The notes beneath the pieces were generated by a model, which saw only the letters and a program-made list of their open reading frames with translations, was not told the DNA's origin and did no database searches. Shown here one piece after another: positions 11,550 to 23,319 of a stretch of 64,000 bases of DNA. The stretch is taken from the NCBI GenBank assembly GCA_027382625.1, contig JAJKFJ010021517.1, forward strand, positions 124,001-188,000. Reading direction: 5' to 3'. A program made the translations under genes and the position numbers. The stretch's first letter is position 1. Every line of letters begins with the position of its first letter. This DNA is from Tetmemena sp. SeJ-2015. Its lineage: Eukaryota > Ciliophora > Spirotrichea > Sporadotrichida > Oxytrichidae.

Positions 11550-13100
11550 ACTCGCAATTTAACAGAACCATAAAATTTGATGTTTATGATAAGGCCTGTT
11601 TCTCCAATAAATTTAAAAGTATAAAACAGTCACAAATTATTTACATATCTTTATTAAATAAAATATTCTACATGTTTCTTCGTTTTATGTTTGTATCTTC
11701 ATAATAATCTTTATTGATTAAAACCTTACTCCTGTCCTATAAAACGTTTAATTTTCACTACTTTCAATATTGCATTAAAATCCTGATTTTTGACCATGGC
11801 AAAAATATTTTTGTTAATCGAATTTAACCAAATATTAAAAAATTCTGCACTAAAAATATTATTTTAGTTTATATTGATTAATGATTTGGGAAATATATTA
11901 TTTATTTTCAAACCTTAAATTTTAAAGATATATAAAATAGCAATCTAATAATTTTCAATAAGAACTTCTTTAACTGGTTGATGTTTGCTTAAACAATGTT
12001 ATAAAATTATTTTTTAAATAAAAAACTCAGATTTAACAATCTTCGTAAAAATTAAATCATACTTTTTATTTTAATAAAACAAAATTTAATTAATGAATAA
12101 AAATTTGTTTAAAAGTATTCAACTCAAATATAAAGGAAATACTTTAGCTCTAATCATATTTTCTTATGAAATAAATTATTATTAGTCTTATAGTGAACAG
12201 CAAAGCAAGAAAATAGCGTTTATTAAATTGCTATTTTGCTGTCATTAGTTTATCTATTTTAAAAATAAAGATAGAAGAGATAGAATTGAATGGAATTAAT
12301 AAAATTCATAAATAAAAATTACAAAGAGAAGTAACAGACATAATAGTGATTAATTAGTTAATTCCGACCAAAATTAAAATAATTAATCGTTAATGCTTCG
12401 CTAATATAGCTTAACATTTTTTCAAAAAATTAATTATTTTTGCTTAATTGTGATAAAATAAATTAATTAAATTAAATTGTGAACTTAGTCAAGTTTATTT
12501 TATATTAATTTACGTGACTGTGGTGCCATCTAAGGCCTGTTCTTCCTAAAAAGGATGGATTAGCAAGAAACGCTGCATAAATAAAAAGGTAGCCTAGACT
12601 AACTTATTATTTAACTCTTAATTGATACAAGATAAGAACCAAATTTAGGTACAGAGCCTTGGATTCTATAACAGGCCATTATCCCACAAACAAAAAGCAG
12701 TTGAGTTGATAAATAGCAACCGTATATTCATTAGGAGGCCTAATCTATTAATTTATCAGAAACTTATGGTAGGACTGATTATTTAGCATTTTTTATTAGT
12801 GTACAGTCACCGGGAGCCCATTCTACATTTCAAACAGAATGCCTAATGCCTCTTGAAAATTTATAGCAGGGTATTCCTCTATAAAATTGAAGCATTTTGC
12901 TTCCCTCTATTTTTTTCTCATTTTAAATTACTAAATTGAAAATAGTAGGTGTGAATGACTTGATGTTCCTAAGATAAAATATAAGACATTCTTTCAAATT
13001 TAATAATTTTAAATTAAAATTCACTCCATTTATTTACTTCTATTTTTCTTATCGATCTTATAATATTAATTAGCACCAATTTTCAATTGAGTCTACTCAT
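11550..13100. other. AT-rich spacer without recognisable gene
   Basis: Mostly A/T with scattered Gln-open frames that show no protein-like composition. A weak hairpin occurs around 12190-12245. A somewhat less AT-rich patch at 12510-12880 gave no convincing coding block on either strand. It may be intergenic germline-limited DNA. Confidence 0.5.
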
Positions 13101-13110
13101 TTGAATATGC

Positions 13111-14871
13111 TCAACCAACAACTGTCCCAATCAAACTAATGTGGAGCTTATCTCCTACCTACTTAACTTTTTCTAACATAAAATGAGTTCTGTTGGGAGT
13201 TAAGACTTCCTGCTCTCCTGGAAAGAATGAATATTCTGAAATAGATATTGCTGTTGGGAAATTCTTGTAATGAGTAGACTTAAAGGAAATACAGAAGAGC
13301 GTATTTCCGAATTTTAAAGCCACATCCTTACTTTGAGAAGTTGAGACAAATCCATGCCAAGTGAAAGTAGGCAGGCCTTCCCAAATAAACATTCCCTCTA
13401 TTTTTTTATTAGCCGCCGAAACATACATCGCTTGCTGCTCTTTTGTTAATTTACAGCCACGATAAAGAGTCACCCCTAATAAATTGTTGGTTGCATTTAA
13501 ATCTCTGAGAAAATTTATGCTCCTAGTCAGGAGGAGAGAAAAATATGAGAGGCTTTCTTTTTCATAGTCTGTTTCTCTTGCGGCTTTATTGAGCTACTCA
13601 TAGAGGAATGATTACATTGAGTAGGCTTTTATTGCTTTTTTGGATAAGGATAGATCGTCATCTGATGAATTAATTGTCAAGACTTTAAGTAGTTCAACTG
13701 TTTCTCTCTGAATTCTGGCATTTGTATACGAGAAATAAATTGGAATTAGTAATTGATTAAAAGAAAGAGACTTAAACTTACCATAATCTGTAACTTGCTA
13801 CAGAGCCAATCTAAATAAAAAATGAGTCCCTTTTTTCATTATTATCCGTTCAGCCCCGATTTATCAAAAACTTTTCAGTCTCCTTCTGTAAGGCCTGGAC
13901 GAACGAGGACGAAGCACTTCCCATCTGGGTTAAAACTTGGTACTGTAAGCGCTCCTAATCGGGTAGTCTTGCTAGAAAAATGTCAAATAAAAGGTAATTT
14001 TACTTAATTAAATCCCACAATTTAGGGTAATTTATGGATCTAAAGATGCTAATCATGGATGGATTTTAAGCCGCTTCTCTAAAGCTCAGTAAAAAGATGG
14101 AAAACAGTGCCTACTTACTGGACAAGTTGGCTTCCTAGCTAGTAGTGAAAAATCGGGGCTGAACGAATAATATCTCTGTCATCAGCTACATATGCTAGAT
14201 TTGTTGAGAATACTCGGTATCATCTTCATATTCTTTTTCTTTATAGCTTGGGTAGCTTATATCGCTTAAAATTTTAAGATTAATTGAATGATGTAATAAT
14301 TATCTAAATTGAACACACTTCATCTTTCACTGATTGAGTCCATTTTAATTTAATGTATACATTAATTTCATTAATTTTAATTTCCAATAAATTTATTAGC
14401 TATAGGAAAGAGTTGCGCAAATTTTGCAATTCCTTTTATTGCTTTTTCCATTCTCCAGTCAAGACTAAGATTAGTGCGATCGAGATGATCCAGTTCTTGA
14501 TAAGTCTCTTTTTTCATCATGTATGGAACATTCTTTAAGTCATGTGGTCCAGGATAGGCAAATAAATTTCCCTCATTCGTTGGTTGAACCATGTCTACTT
14601 AAAATCTGTTATCTCTATTTGCCTCTTCCTCTACTCTTTTAATCCTTCGTTATCTCCAGTCATCATCCAGTCTAGTTTGAAGAAAGTGATTGAAATCTAA
14701 TTAGTAGTCTCCTATAATGACAGAGCTTTATGAATTTTGAAAAGACCTCTCAATTTTGAGACAATCTTCTTTTTAATATTTCGTCCAAGTTTGCTCCTCT
14801 GTTTCAGACCAAGGATCTGGATTCGATTACCAATACCAAACTCCAGACAATCGAACAGATGTTGATTCCAT
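13111..14871 (-). CDS. WWE domain plus R-S-E type ADP-ribosyltransferase
   Basis: ATG 14871. Residues about 10-75 form a WWE domain (VWYWQSNPDPW, then KIERSFQ, YQLDFNHFLQT, RQRRIKRV), a fold that binds ADP-ribose-type ligands or mediates ubiquitin-system contacts. A helical middle region follows. The C-terminal 110 residues carry the ART triad: Arg in TLYRGC, STS in WHGFVSTSQ, and ExE in FFPGEQEVL, so arginine-type mono-ADP-ribosylation is predicted. Two inserts interrupt the coding sequence: a 143-bp IES (14262-14404, pointer TATA) and a 323-bp inverted-repeat element (13845-14167); removing both gives one frame to TGA 13111-13113. What looks like GTAAGT at 13785 is not needed as an intron, because the frame is open through it. 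A second, damaged copy lies at 16.5-17.1 kb. Confidence 0.85.
13845..14167. mobile_element. MITE-like element with inverted repeats and TA duplication, inside WWE-ART gene
   Basis: Terminal inverted repeats TCCGTTCAGCCCCGATTT (left, 13845) and TTCGTTCAGCCCCGATTT (right end read in reverse, 14167) differ at one base over 18. Each end abuts TA (13843-13844 and 14168-14169). Deleting the element and one TA restores the host reading frame (QLMTEI then MKKGTHFLF). The TA target and short TIR fit Tc1/mariner-derived non-autonomous elements; no transposase is encoded. Confidence 0.85.
14262..14404 (-). other. IES, pointer TATA, 143 bp
   Basis: TATA at 14258-14261 and 14401-14404. Excision joins FAQLFPI to SYPSYKEKEYEDD in frame; retention reaches TGA within about 10 codons. 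Confidence 0.75.
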
Positions 14872-16000
14872 CTTATCTCAAAATTTAAAAATTAATTGAC
14901 TTTATTAAGAAGGATTAATAAGTTTGTGAATTATATTGTAAGAACACTTTCTTCAAGTTCTCTTATCAAAAGATTTAATACTCAACTAATTTTTTATAAA
15001 ATCTCAATACTTTCAAAACTTCTTCCTTTTGCTCCCTTCATATTCCATTACGTGAGGAATACTTTATATTTTAAGGAAGTGAAGTAGTCCAAAAGTATCT
15101 TTTTTCTTAAATAAAACGTCACAAATAGTTAAGGGTATACTGTTGGACTTGCTTAGCAGCCACTAAATTAGAAATTTTACTTAATTTAATTTTTCTATTT
15201 GCGATTGACCAGCTTAATTCGATTAGAAAAAACTCTATTTTTAAAAAATTGATCTAAAATTTAATTTTTAAAATTCAACTTGTCTTTTATTAAACTTAAA
15301 CCATTTATTGTGAGCATAATTACTGTTGAATTATAATTTTCTTGTCAACTCCATTTAATTTCAATTATAAAAATATTATATCATGTTTTTATATACTATT
15401 TCTTATTAAATTTCTATCTTCTATTTATTATTTTAATTAAAACAAAGCTAGTATATTATTAATAGGATTAATGAGAATGTAGAATCATTAAATCTAAGAT
15501 AGAGGGCGACTACTTTGTTTTACTCTTTTAGGCTATAGGTTTAAAAAAAAGAAAGCAGCAGCAGTGGTAGTAATCATAATCAATCAATAGCTTTTTCGCC
15601 ATTAATTAAAACTTATTTTTGTGAAGTATCATTTTTATCAAGGTTATTTTCTAACTTTAATTTTATTTTTAAAATTTTGAATTAATTTTTTGATTCATAA
15701 TAAACTTAATTTAAAAATGAGCTTTTTAAAAAAATGAAAGTAAATTAGTTGGAGTAAAACGAGATTGGTGTTTTAAGAAATAAAATAATTTTAAATAACC
15801 AGTTGTTACAACACAAGATTTTTTTATCATCAAAATTAAATAGAAACATATTAAAATAATGAGGTTGAATTCTAATTACTATGATATATTAAAATTAAAA
15901 ATATTAGTTTAACAGGAATTTCCCTTTTGATTATTTTTAATAAATTGGACTAATAATTAATTTAAGGAACAAATCTTTCTAATACTAACTACTATAGGTG
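14872..16000. other. AT-rich spacer without recognisable gene
   Basis: Long A/T runs. Open stretches such as 14896-15087 (plus) have no protein-like composition. Nothing else seen. Confidence 0.5.
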
Positions 16001-16009
16001 GCAGAAGGA

Positions 16010-16336
16010 AACAAGCATGGTTAAACGATTCTAATAGATCAAGAGAAGGCAAAGACTTCAAGGCTTCAACAGAACTCGGCGGCACAAAAGGAAGAAATTC
16101 CATTCCTCAAGAGTTGCTCCTTGCAGCTGGTCGCTCACCAGCACTCTGAGCGAGAGACAGTGATAGCAGACCACGCCTTAGGAAGGGAAGGTTTGAGCAG
16201 AGGTGGAGGCCTCCTCCCCACCTCAGACAAGTGGCAGCGCCCCGACCTCGCATTGGCAAGGACAGTTGGTGTAAGCCGTACACAGTGTAAGTGGATTCAG
16301 AGGAGCCGCAATGAAGGGTTACTCGGTCAGTGAGTC
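16010..16336. other. GC-rich island, function unknown
   Basis: About 330 bp with base composition far above the surroundings. Open frames exist on the plus strand (for example 16121-16333, which contains TVGVSRTQCKWIQ), but they do not read like the other genes, use no TAA/TAG Gln codons, and match no domain I can name. It could be an insertion of foreign origin or a germline-limited repeat. Confidence 0.4.
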
Positions 16337-16559
16337 TACATGCTAGATATTATGATTAAGATAAACACAGGAAACTGAAAGACTGCCCTTTATATATAGT
16401 ACTTAGTATTAGAAAGATTTAATAATTTGAGATTACATTCCCAACAAAAAAACTATAATTTAAGGCATATCTTTTCCTTTTTAACAACTAAATTAAATTT
16501 CCTTCTGCATTTTATTTTAACCCTGGCAATATAATTCTTAATAAGGACCAATTTTGAAA

Positions 16560-17130
16560 ATTGGTCTTAAACTCCTTAATTTTCATTAGCAAATAACTGT
16601 TCCAATTAATTCAACAATGAACTTGTTTTACCTGTGCTCAGCTTTTTTTATCAAAAAATTAGTTCTGTTGAGAGTTAAAACTTCTTCCTCCTCAGGATAT
16701 GCAGAATACTCTGATATTGATATTGCGGTTGGGCAATAATCCTCGTGAGTCTACAAGTAGGTAATACAAAAGAGGGTATTTCCTTTCTATAAGGCAAAAT
16801 TTTTGCTTTTAGTTGTTGAGATAAAGCCATGCCAAGTAAATGCAGGTAATCCATTCCAAATAAACATATCCTTTTTTTCATTATTAGCCTGAATTATTAA
16901 ATTAGAAATTTAAAATGCATTTTTAGCTTGAATCAAGTTAAAGTTTAGAAGGGAAACATCTCTGCCATAATAATGCGTTCAGTTTTAGGGACCCCTGTAT
17001 ATAATTTCTGACATGATAATTTAGAGTTTAAAATTATAGGGTATCTTAGATTCATAAAACCCAGAAGGGGCAAATAAAATTTAAAGTTTTTATACCAGCC
17101 CCTATCAATCATTGAAGAAGACCTCCCCAT
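16560..17130 (-). pseudogene. Second ART copy, damaged or IES-interrupted
   Basis: The block 16880-16650 matches the ART core of the gene at 13.1-14.9 kb: WNGLPAFTWHGFISTT, PTAISISEYSAYPEEEE, VLTLNRTNF, keeping the STT and ExE elements. An upstream IYRG at about 17000 could supply the triad Arg but lies in a different frame. The conserved end (FIVELIGTVIC, against HISLIGTVVG in the intact gene) is also out of frame with NRTNF by two bases. No WWE domain is visible. Either these are unresolved IESs or the copy is decaying; I favour decay. Confidence 0.6.
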
Positions 17131-17599
17131 CTAACGATAGATGAGAAAGGTTATAAAGAAGTTGTATCCAATTGGAATTAGATGCACCATTTAGGTGGAA
17201 AAAATTATGCTGTAGTTACTCATGACATCTTTAATAATTCTCTTGCATAATCACGATAAAAAAAATCTCTCATCCTTACTAAAAGTCATAACACCTCCAA
17301 AACTTTAATGAGTTTTTTATTCGATTTTTTTTTTTATGTTGCTATTAGAAGATAGAGCTGTATAGAATATGCTTCTTCAATCCAATTACTCATACTAAGC
17401 AAAATTGTTATTTCTTAAAGTTAGAATCGAGACGGCAGTAGACTTGAAACAGTGTTGAGAGTTTCACCATACATGAACATTGAAATTCCAACTGCCTACA
17501 TATGGAAGGAGAGGAGTCATGATCGGGGTAAAAATCCAAAAATGATTTTATCAACTTATTCCCCAATCGTTAAACTCCTTAATTCGACATAATAATTTT

Positions 17600-18860
17600 G
17601 ATGAGGGGCCATTTCTAATTACGCTGCAGGGTGTCTCGAGAGTTAAAGGTCTTTGAGCAGAATTAAAGCACCTCTGATCTAGAAAGTCTTCGGCCTGTTA
17701 TAAGATTTAGGCGGTTTTCAGAGACTATTAAAAACAGCCGAAGCCTTCCGAAAAAGGTCACTGAGCGTTTGAGTTTTAAGATTGAGCTGCCAGTAGGCGA
17801 AAGATTGTTCAAAACTTCTTAGCTAACCTAAGGAAACTATTTTTTTTCATGGGGTTAGAAATGCCCCTCCTCCAATGAAATCATTTGTTGCTGTTGCCTT
17901 CAGATAATGCCTGCACACTGAATCTGTCTAGCTAGCCTTCAAAGTTTGAGCTTTCTTCGCTTGTCAGCCTCACAATCTTGGTTAATACTCTGGTTAAAGG
18001 TCAGGTGACAGGAATTTGTTCAATGCAAAAGTCAAGGTTTAGCTATCATGAGCTCTTGTCTAATACTCTCTTTTAGCAGCCAGCTGTGAGAAAATGAACT
18101 GCCTCGACCTCAGGCTGAACTGACGCAGTGTATTTATATGCCAGATTTCGCTTAACTGCAATTTGATTTGCCATCCTGCCTCGAAAAGTAAGCTGCACAT
18201 ATCTTGCTTGATGTCGACCTGGTATACTTTTTTTTTCTAGTGGTCGAAAAAGTTAGATTGCTTCTCCTTTCGTCGCTTCAAGAGTCATACTGACTTACGA
18301 ATGTTGACAGGGTAAGAATCAGGTTTCGTGTTTGATCACCTAAAATTGCTTTCAACTCGCTAAGAATTTGAAAGCCACTTTGCAGCTTTGAAGAGGCGAA
18401 CTCAAACTGGCATCAAACTTACATGAAGCAAGAAATCTCTGGTAATCGTCTGATTTCAGCTGCCTGATTTCAGGCCAAGTAAATTGGCTGATCAAGCCGC
18501 CGCTCACTTTTAAGCATCTTGAGCAAGTTTTTGACCAGCTAGCTCGAGGCATCTAGCGGAAATGATGATTCTTACATCTTTTACGTGCAGCAGTAACTGC
18601 AAACTTCAGCCACCATCTTGAAATCTACCTTTGCGAACGGCGCAGCGACACGCTCTCCCTCTTTAGGTAATGCTTCTTATGCGTCTTGCATTCATGCGTC
18701 TCTAGGGATTCGGCGATCAATTACGTCGCCATCTTACTTTGTAGGGTACGAAAATCATATATCCATCGGGCATACCCGCGCGCGCTCTCATCCTGCTAGA
18801 CAGCTATACACTCCAAGTAAGGCTGGTTGAGTTCCTCGCGAGAGACTTTAAGTCGAACAA
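17600..18860. other. 1.2-kb GC-richer block, no recognised gene
   Basis: Composition is near-balanced, against about 70% AT around it, and homopolymer runs are few. Gln-open frames exist on both strands (for example minus 18552-18352) but none resembles a protein I know, and I see no rRNA, tRNA or snRNA landmark. No long internal repeat was found by eye. It lies between the damaged ART copy and the 3' end of surface-protein copy D. Confidence 0.45.
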
Positions 18861-19014
18861 CAATCAGAATTCAAAGCAAAATAAAAATTTAAGCTCTTCG
18901 TTGCTTTCATATTCGGATATCCCTCACTCTTTTTTTCATCATATACCTCTTATAATTTAAGTATGGCCTGTATCGTGAGTATGTGAGCCTGCCAATCAGG
19001 TCATCTAGGATTTT

Positions 19015-22000
19015 TCAAATTCCCTCTCCGTGCTCGCCGCCTTTATGAAATAAGATATCAGCAAATTTTAAATTAATGAACTGTTTATCTGATTCCTTTA
19101 TTGAGTGACAAATCTTTTTCAAATATCCTTGTCTTATCATTTAAAAATTGTTTTTCAAGAGTATTCTCTGATGCCCTCTTAATGTTTGGTCTTTTCTATT
19201 TCTTAACTCTTCTTCTACCTTAATATAATAAAAGAATAGCCTCTTTTCATGGGAACGAAATTGATTGAGAGATCCTCTTTTTGTTCACTAAACGGTTCAT
19301 TTAGGGAATCTGCTTTGAACTTATTCTCTAATCTCTGTTTCCTTTTAAGTCTGAGTTGCTTTAATTTGTAAATTAATAATTAAGAGAAGTAAATTTGTTC
19401 TTGAAGTAGGCTATTAGTTCAAGCACTGAGCGGTATAACATATAGCCCATATTCACACAAACATTTCCAAGAGTTATTGCAACAAATTACTCATCCAAAT
19501 AATATAAAATTAAAGAGTGATAAAGAGCACAAACCAGCCTATTGAGTACTGTAGCTCTGGATCATCTGGCATGTTCTCGGTAAACATCAGAAGAGTGTAG
19601 CTAAGCACTAAAATGCACAACTCATTTATAAACAAATCATAGGAAAATTTAAACTAATTTATGGCTTCAAGTCGCATAGCAGCACTTTCTTTTATCGGAT
19701 TAATAATAAATATAGATTGTATTTTAGCATATTGAAGATCACTAAGAAAGAAGTTGCTATCTATATCTGAATTTGAAATACTGGATGCCCGTTCAGCATT
19801 ACCAAGATCAATTTAAATAATATAGGATAATGGCCATGGATATTCTTCTGAGCAAGAAAATCAAATTATAGGAAATGCTTTTGAAATTAGACTAGAGGTC
19901 TATATTCTCATAGAGAGCGTTGAACTTGCTGTCAAAATTTTCATTTCCGATCTACTGTAGGTTACTCTTCAGTTAATAGAACATCAGTACTGGAAAAGCT
20001 AAAGAGATAGCCAACATAATCACACTGAAAACTCCTGAGAAGATAGCTTAAGATCTCTCCCAATCTCCCTATAGATAAGTTATAATAAATAGTAGTTACA
20101 ATCTTCAAGTTTATGAGGGCGTTTATGAAAAACTCTATATAGCTCTCCAAGAAATAACGAAGGATGTAGTTGTACAAAAGCATCCTTCTCAAGAAATTTA
20201 CAAATCTCTCAAGCTATTTAATATATTGGATAAACTAAATTTTTTTAAAGCTTCTTGATTTTATGGATCTGCAGCATGATTATAAGGAAAAAGAAGATAT
20301 AGAGAGCTAAAGAAAGCACACCCATTACAAAAATGCTGCTCAAGTTCGCTATCACATACTTTGACTGATATCGTACAGAGAGTTAAGCTTATAATTTCGT
20401 TACAATAGTTATTTTCTTAAGCGAATGTATATCAAAGATAAACTAAGTATTCAAAAGATATCGTATTCTTCAAAGCTTGGATTAAAAGCCCAATCCTCCT
20501 CTCCATCATCTCCCTCAAAGTTGAAAATTGATGCGATGATGAAGTCAGAAGGAAGGATGCTCAAGTTAGTTAGTTGAAAAATCATAAAGAATAGAACCTA
20601 TGCGTTGGAAGGAAAATTTATTGAAAATAGAGGAAAATGAAGAATTATTTGCTGCGCATTAATCATACCCCACAAGAATTGCAAACTCTAAGACCTAACG
20701 AATTATTTTACAGAGAATCTATATCATACATCAATAAATTTAAACGTCTTTTTTTATAATTATGATTTATAAAATTGACCGCAAGATTGGCTGCAGAAGC
20801 AGATGCTGCAGCGCTTTAAATGCCTCCTTTATTTCCCTCAAGGGCAGCACTTAATCCTAATAGGAAATATTTATATTTCAATAATTTTACCATCACTTCC
20901 CAGTTATCTAGGCATGAATCGCTAAAGCGATGTTAACTTCTTTATAGTGAGTGCACTTTCAGATCCTAGGAAGAATTGTTCCTTAATAAATATCAATCTC
21001 AAATATTTTAGTCATTTTTATCGCTAAATTAAGCTTAAATAGTTATAGCCCTAAAAAAGTTCAACAAAATGAAAGAAATACAGAGAAGGATATTTTGAGT
21101 GGCTTTGCAATGTCTAGCTAAATTATCAAGCTCTTTCCTTCCATGCTTACAGTTTTCCAATCAAAAGCTACATCCTCAATAGTCTACCCAGAATTAGGAA
21201 TAATGCTGAGCGATAAGACGGTCTTGTTAATAACTTGGTCTAATCAATTAAAAAAAGCAAGATGATAAAAATTATTGGCCTATTGTTTTGTTGAAGAGCT
21301 GAAGTTTGAGCAAACTCTAACTGAAAGTTATAGTGACCAGTCCCTAATTGGTGATTTTTGTAATTTGTGCGGTCGGAGGTTGGTAAGTGACTGTGTTCTA
21401 GTTTTAAGTGGCATTAGAACTGCCTTGACGGGAATTATTAGAATTTGCGCCACCGCTGGTCTAATTAGTACTCGTATCGTTCTAGGTTAATAAATTGAAA
21501 ATTTGATATTTTCAGCTTGTATCATTTTGTGATGCAGTTGGAGTTACAGTGATAGTGAGAGTGTAGAGGTTTGATAAACTCATGGCCTCATTGTCTTTCA
21601 AAGTGATCGATACACTCACTACTCCAGCTTGAGAGTTTGCTGATGGACTTATCATGAATTTTTTCTCAGCGCTAAAATTAATAAAAAAATACTACTGTAT
21701 GAGATATAAGTAGGAAGATTCTTAGCAACAATTAAACGAAACCCACCCATCCCCTTAATCATCGTATATGCGGGCCCAGCGAGTAAAATCACATTCCCCC
21801 TACCCAAACCCTAAACTTTAATGCTGTCTAAAGCTTAGGCGAAATAAGGAGGAGTGTTTGAGTCACTGATTTAAAAGCTCTTTACTTAAGGAGAAGGCGT
21901 CGTAGTTGTTGAAACAACAGTGGTCGATGGTGTTGGGGTTGCAGTGGTAGTTATTGTAGTGGTAGTAGGAGCAGGAGTAGTAGATGACGTAGTTGACGTC

Positions 22001-23315
22001 GTTGTTGTAGATGATGTCGTAGAAGAAGTAGTCGATGATGTAGTAGTGGTTGAAGTGGTGGTAGTCGAAGTTGTTGTAGAGGTCGTGGATGTTGTTGTAG
22101 TAGTCGTTGTCGTTGTTGTCGATGTAGTAGTTGTAGTAGTGGTGGTCGTTGTTGTGGTCGTTGTTGTAGTCGTAGTGGTTGTAGTGGTTGTAGTGGTTGT
22201 AGTAGTTGTGGTTGAAGATGTTGATGAAGTGGTAGCACTGTAGGTTGTGAATGAATTAGGATTAGTGGTTACACCATTGCAGCTATTACTGATTAAATAT
22301 ATTTTAATAAAGTTTACCGTTTTGTGTATAAATCCAGAAGGCACTAGTTGGTTTAAAATAAAGTATTTTAAAGTTGTACCAGTAATGGTTCTCCCGGACA
22401 TTATATCAGTGTAAGTTAGGGTGACTGATAAAGCAGCTTATGAGAATGTTGGTGATACAATAAAGCACTCGTTCAATTGGTCTATACTCACCCCAGCAAT
22501 AATTTAAATTAAGTAATGTAAGAAGGAGTGGTAGTGAACATACCCCCAGTGATGTAGCATATAAAAATATTTACACTTTGTCATCTACTGCCTGAAATAC
22601 AAAAATTGAATATCAAGTAATATCTCTAAATATATTGAATATTCTAATTACTATAAATAAAATCGAAGTAAATCAGTGGCAACATCACTGTATAAAAAGT
22701 TGAATATATTTTGTTCCATTATCAAATCCAAAAAAATTGCTGCATTTTTTAAAATATCTTAGTTATAAGAGAGACAAAGTTATAATAGATTATTAACCGA
22801 GCAAAAATGAGAAGAAAAATTACTATTTTAATTTCCGCTATGTGTATTCTACTCACTTATTAGTTTTCCAATTATTATCAATTTAATCCATTCTGAGCAC
22901 TAATAATAATGAAGAGTCTTTAAAGTATAGGTCATCCCAAAAGGAAATGTATTGAATTGTAGAGCCAAAGGTACAGTAAGTCTTGCTAGCAGGTGAACCA
23001 GCTTATACCGTAGTTAAATAAATTATAAATATCTATAAAATCTCAAGTACTTAAACAATGAGTGGTTGCGACATCGCAATTGGGGACACTCAATTTTCTG
23101 TTGTGTATGAAGTCATAAGAATGGAAGGGGGCTGATCTCACCTGGATATGATCTTACGAGTAAATTGACTATGCTATAAGCATCTGAACTTATTAATGTT
23201 CCTCCAAATAAGTCAGGTTATACACTTCAATTGGTAATTTCTCCTCAGCACCAAAGTCGAAGCCAGAAGAACCAAAACCAAAAATTGAAAAGGCCAAAGG
23301 AGCTAGCATCCATAA
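19015..23315 (-). CDS. Cadg-domain surface protein, copy D
   Basis: Best-preserved N-terminus of the family. It starts near 23315 (MLAPLAFSIFGFGSSG), then EEKLPIEVY, then the Cys module LSVPNCDVATT...YCTFGS...YISFWDDLYFKDSS (23090-22860). A stalk of about 100 Thr lies at 22240-21900. The Cadg cadherin-like domain at 21860-21530 shows SNTPPYFAQAL, LPTYISYSS and SPSANSQAGVVSVSITL. A multi-pass membrane region spans about 20450-19420 (includes NYILRYFLESYIE and LQYSIGWFV), followed by a basic cytoplasmic tail (QLRLKRKQRLENKF) ending at TGA 19015. The topology suggests a surface receptor or adhesion protein. Inserts are certain at 19475-19518 and probable within the Cys and Cadg parts. Unlike A-C it has no insert at the VPN/C junction. 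Confidence 0.75.
19475..19518 (-). other. IES in copy D membrane helix, pointer ACTCTT, 44 bp
   Basis: Plus-strand AAGAGT at 19469-19474 and 19513-19518. Excision gives QYSIGWFVLFITLGNVCVN, matching uninterrupted QYNIGWFVIMVTLGNVLVN in copy C (about 47240-47310). The paralogue is direct proof that the insert is extra. Confidence 0.92.
21900..22240 (-). repeat. Polythreonine-coding tract, copy D
   Basis: Imperfect trinucleotide repeat read on the minus strand as ACA/ACC/ACG/ACT, about 100 Thr with a few Ser and Ala. The mixed codons argue for selection on protein rather than simple slippage alone. It serves as a mucin-like stalk between the Cys module and the Cadg domain. Confidence 0.9.
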
Positions 23316-23319
23316 TCAA

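Noticed and set aside
12190..12245. Imperfect hairpin (AAAATAGC...GCTATTTT)
   Set aside because: Short stem in AT-rich DNA, expected by chance; no flanking feature.
13785..13790. GTAAGT splice donor in the WWE-ART gene (minus strand)
   Set aside because: The frame is open straight through it and aligns with downstream coding sequence; no acceptor gives a consistent phase.
21920..22243. Polyvaline frame on the plus strand (also 33087-33287 and 50092-50322)
   Set aside because: Antisense of the polythreonine stalk; the minus-strand reading fits the gene family.
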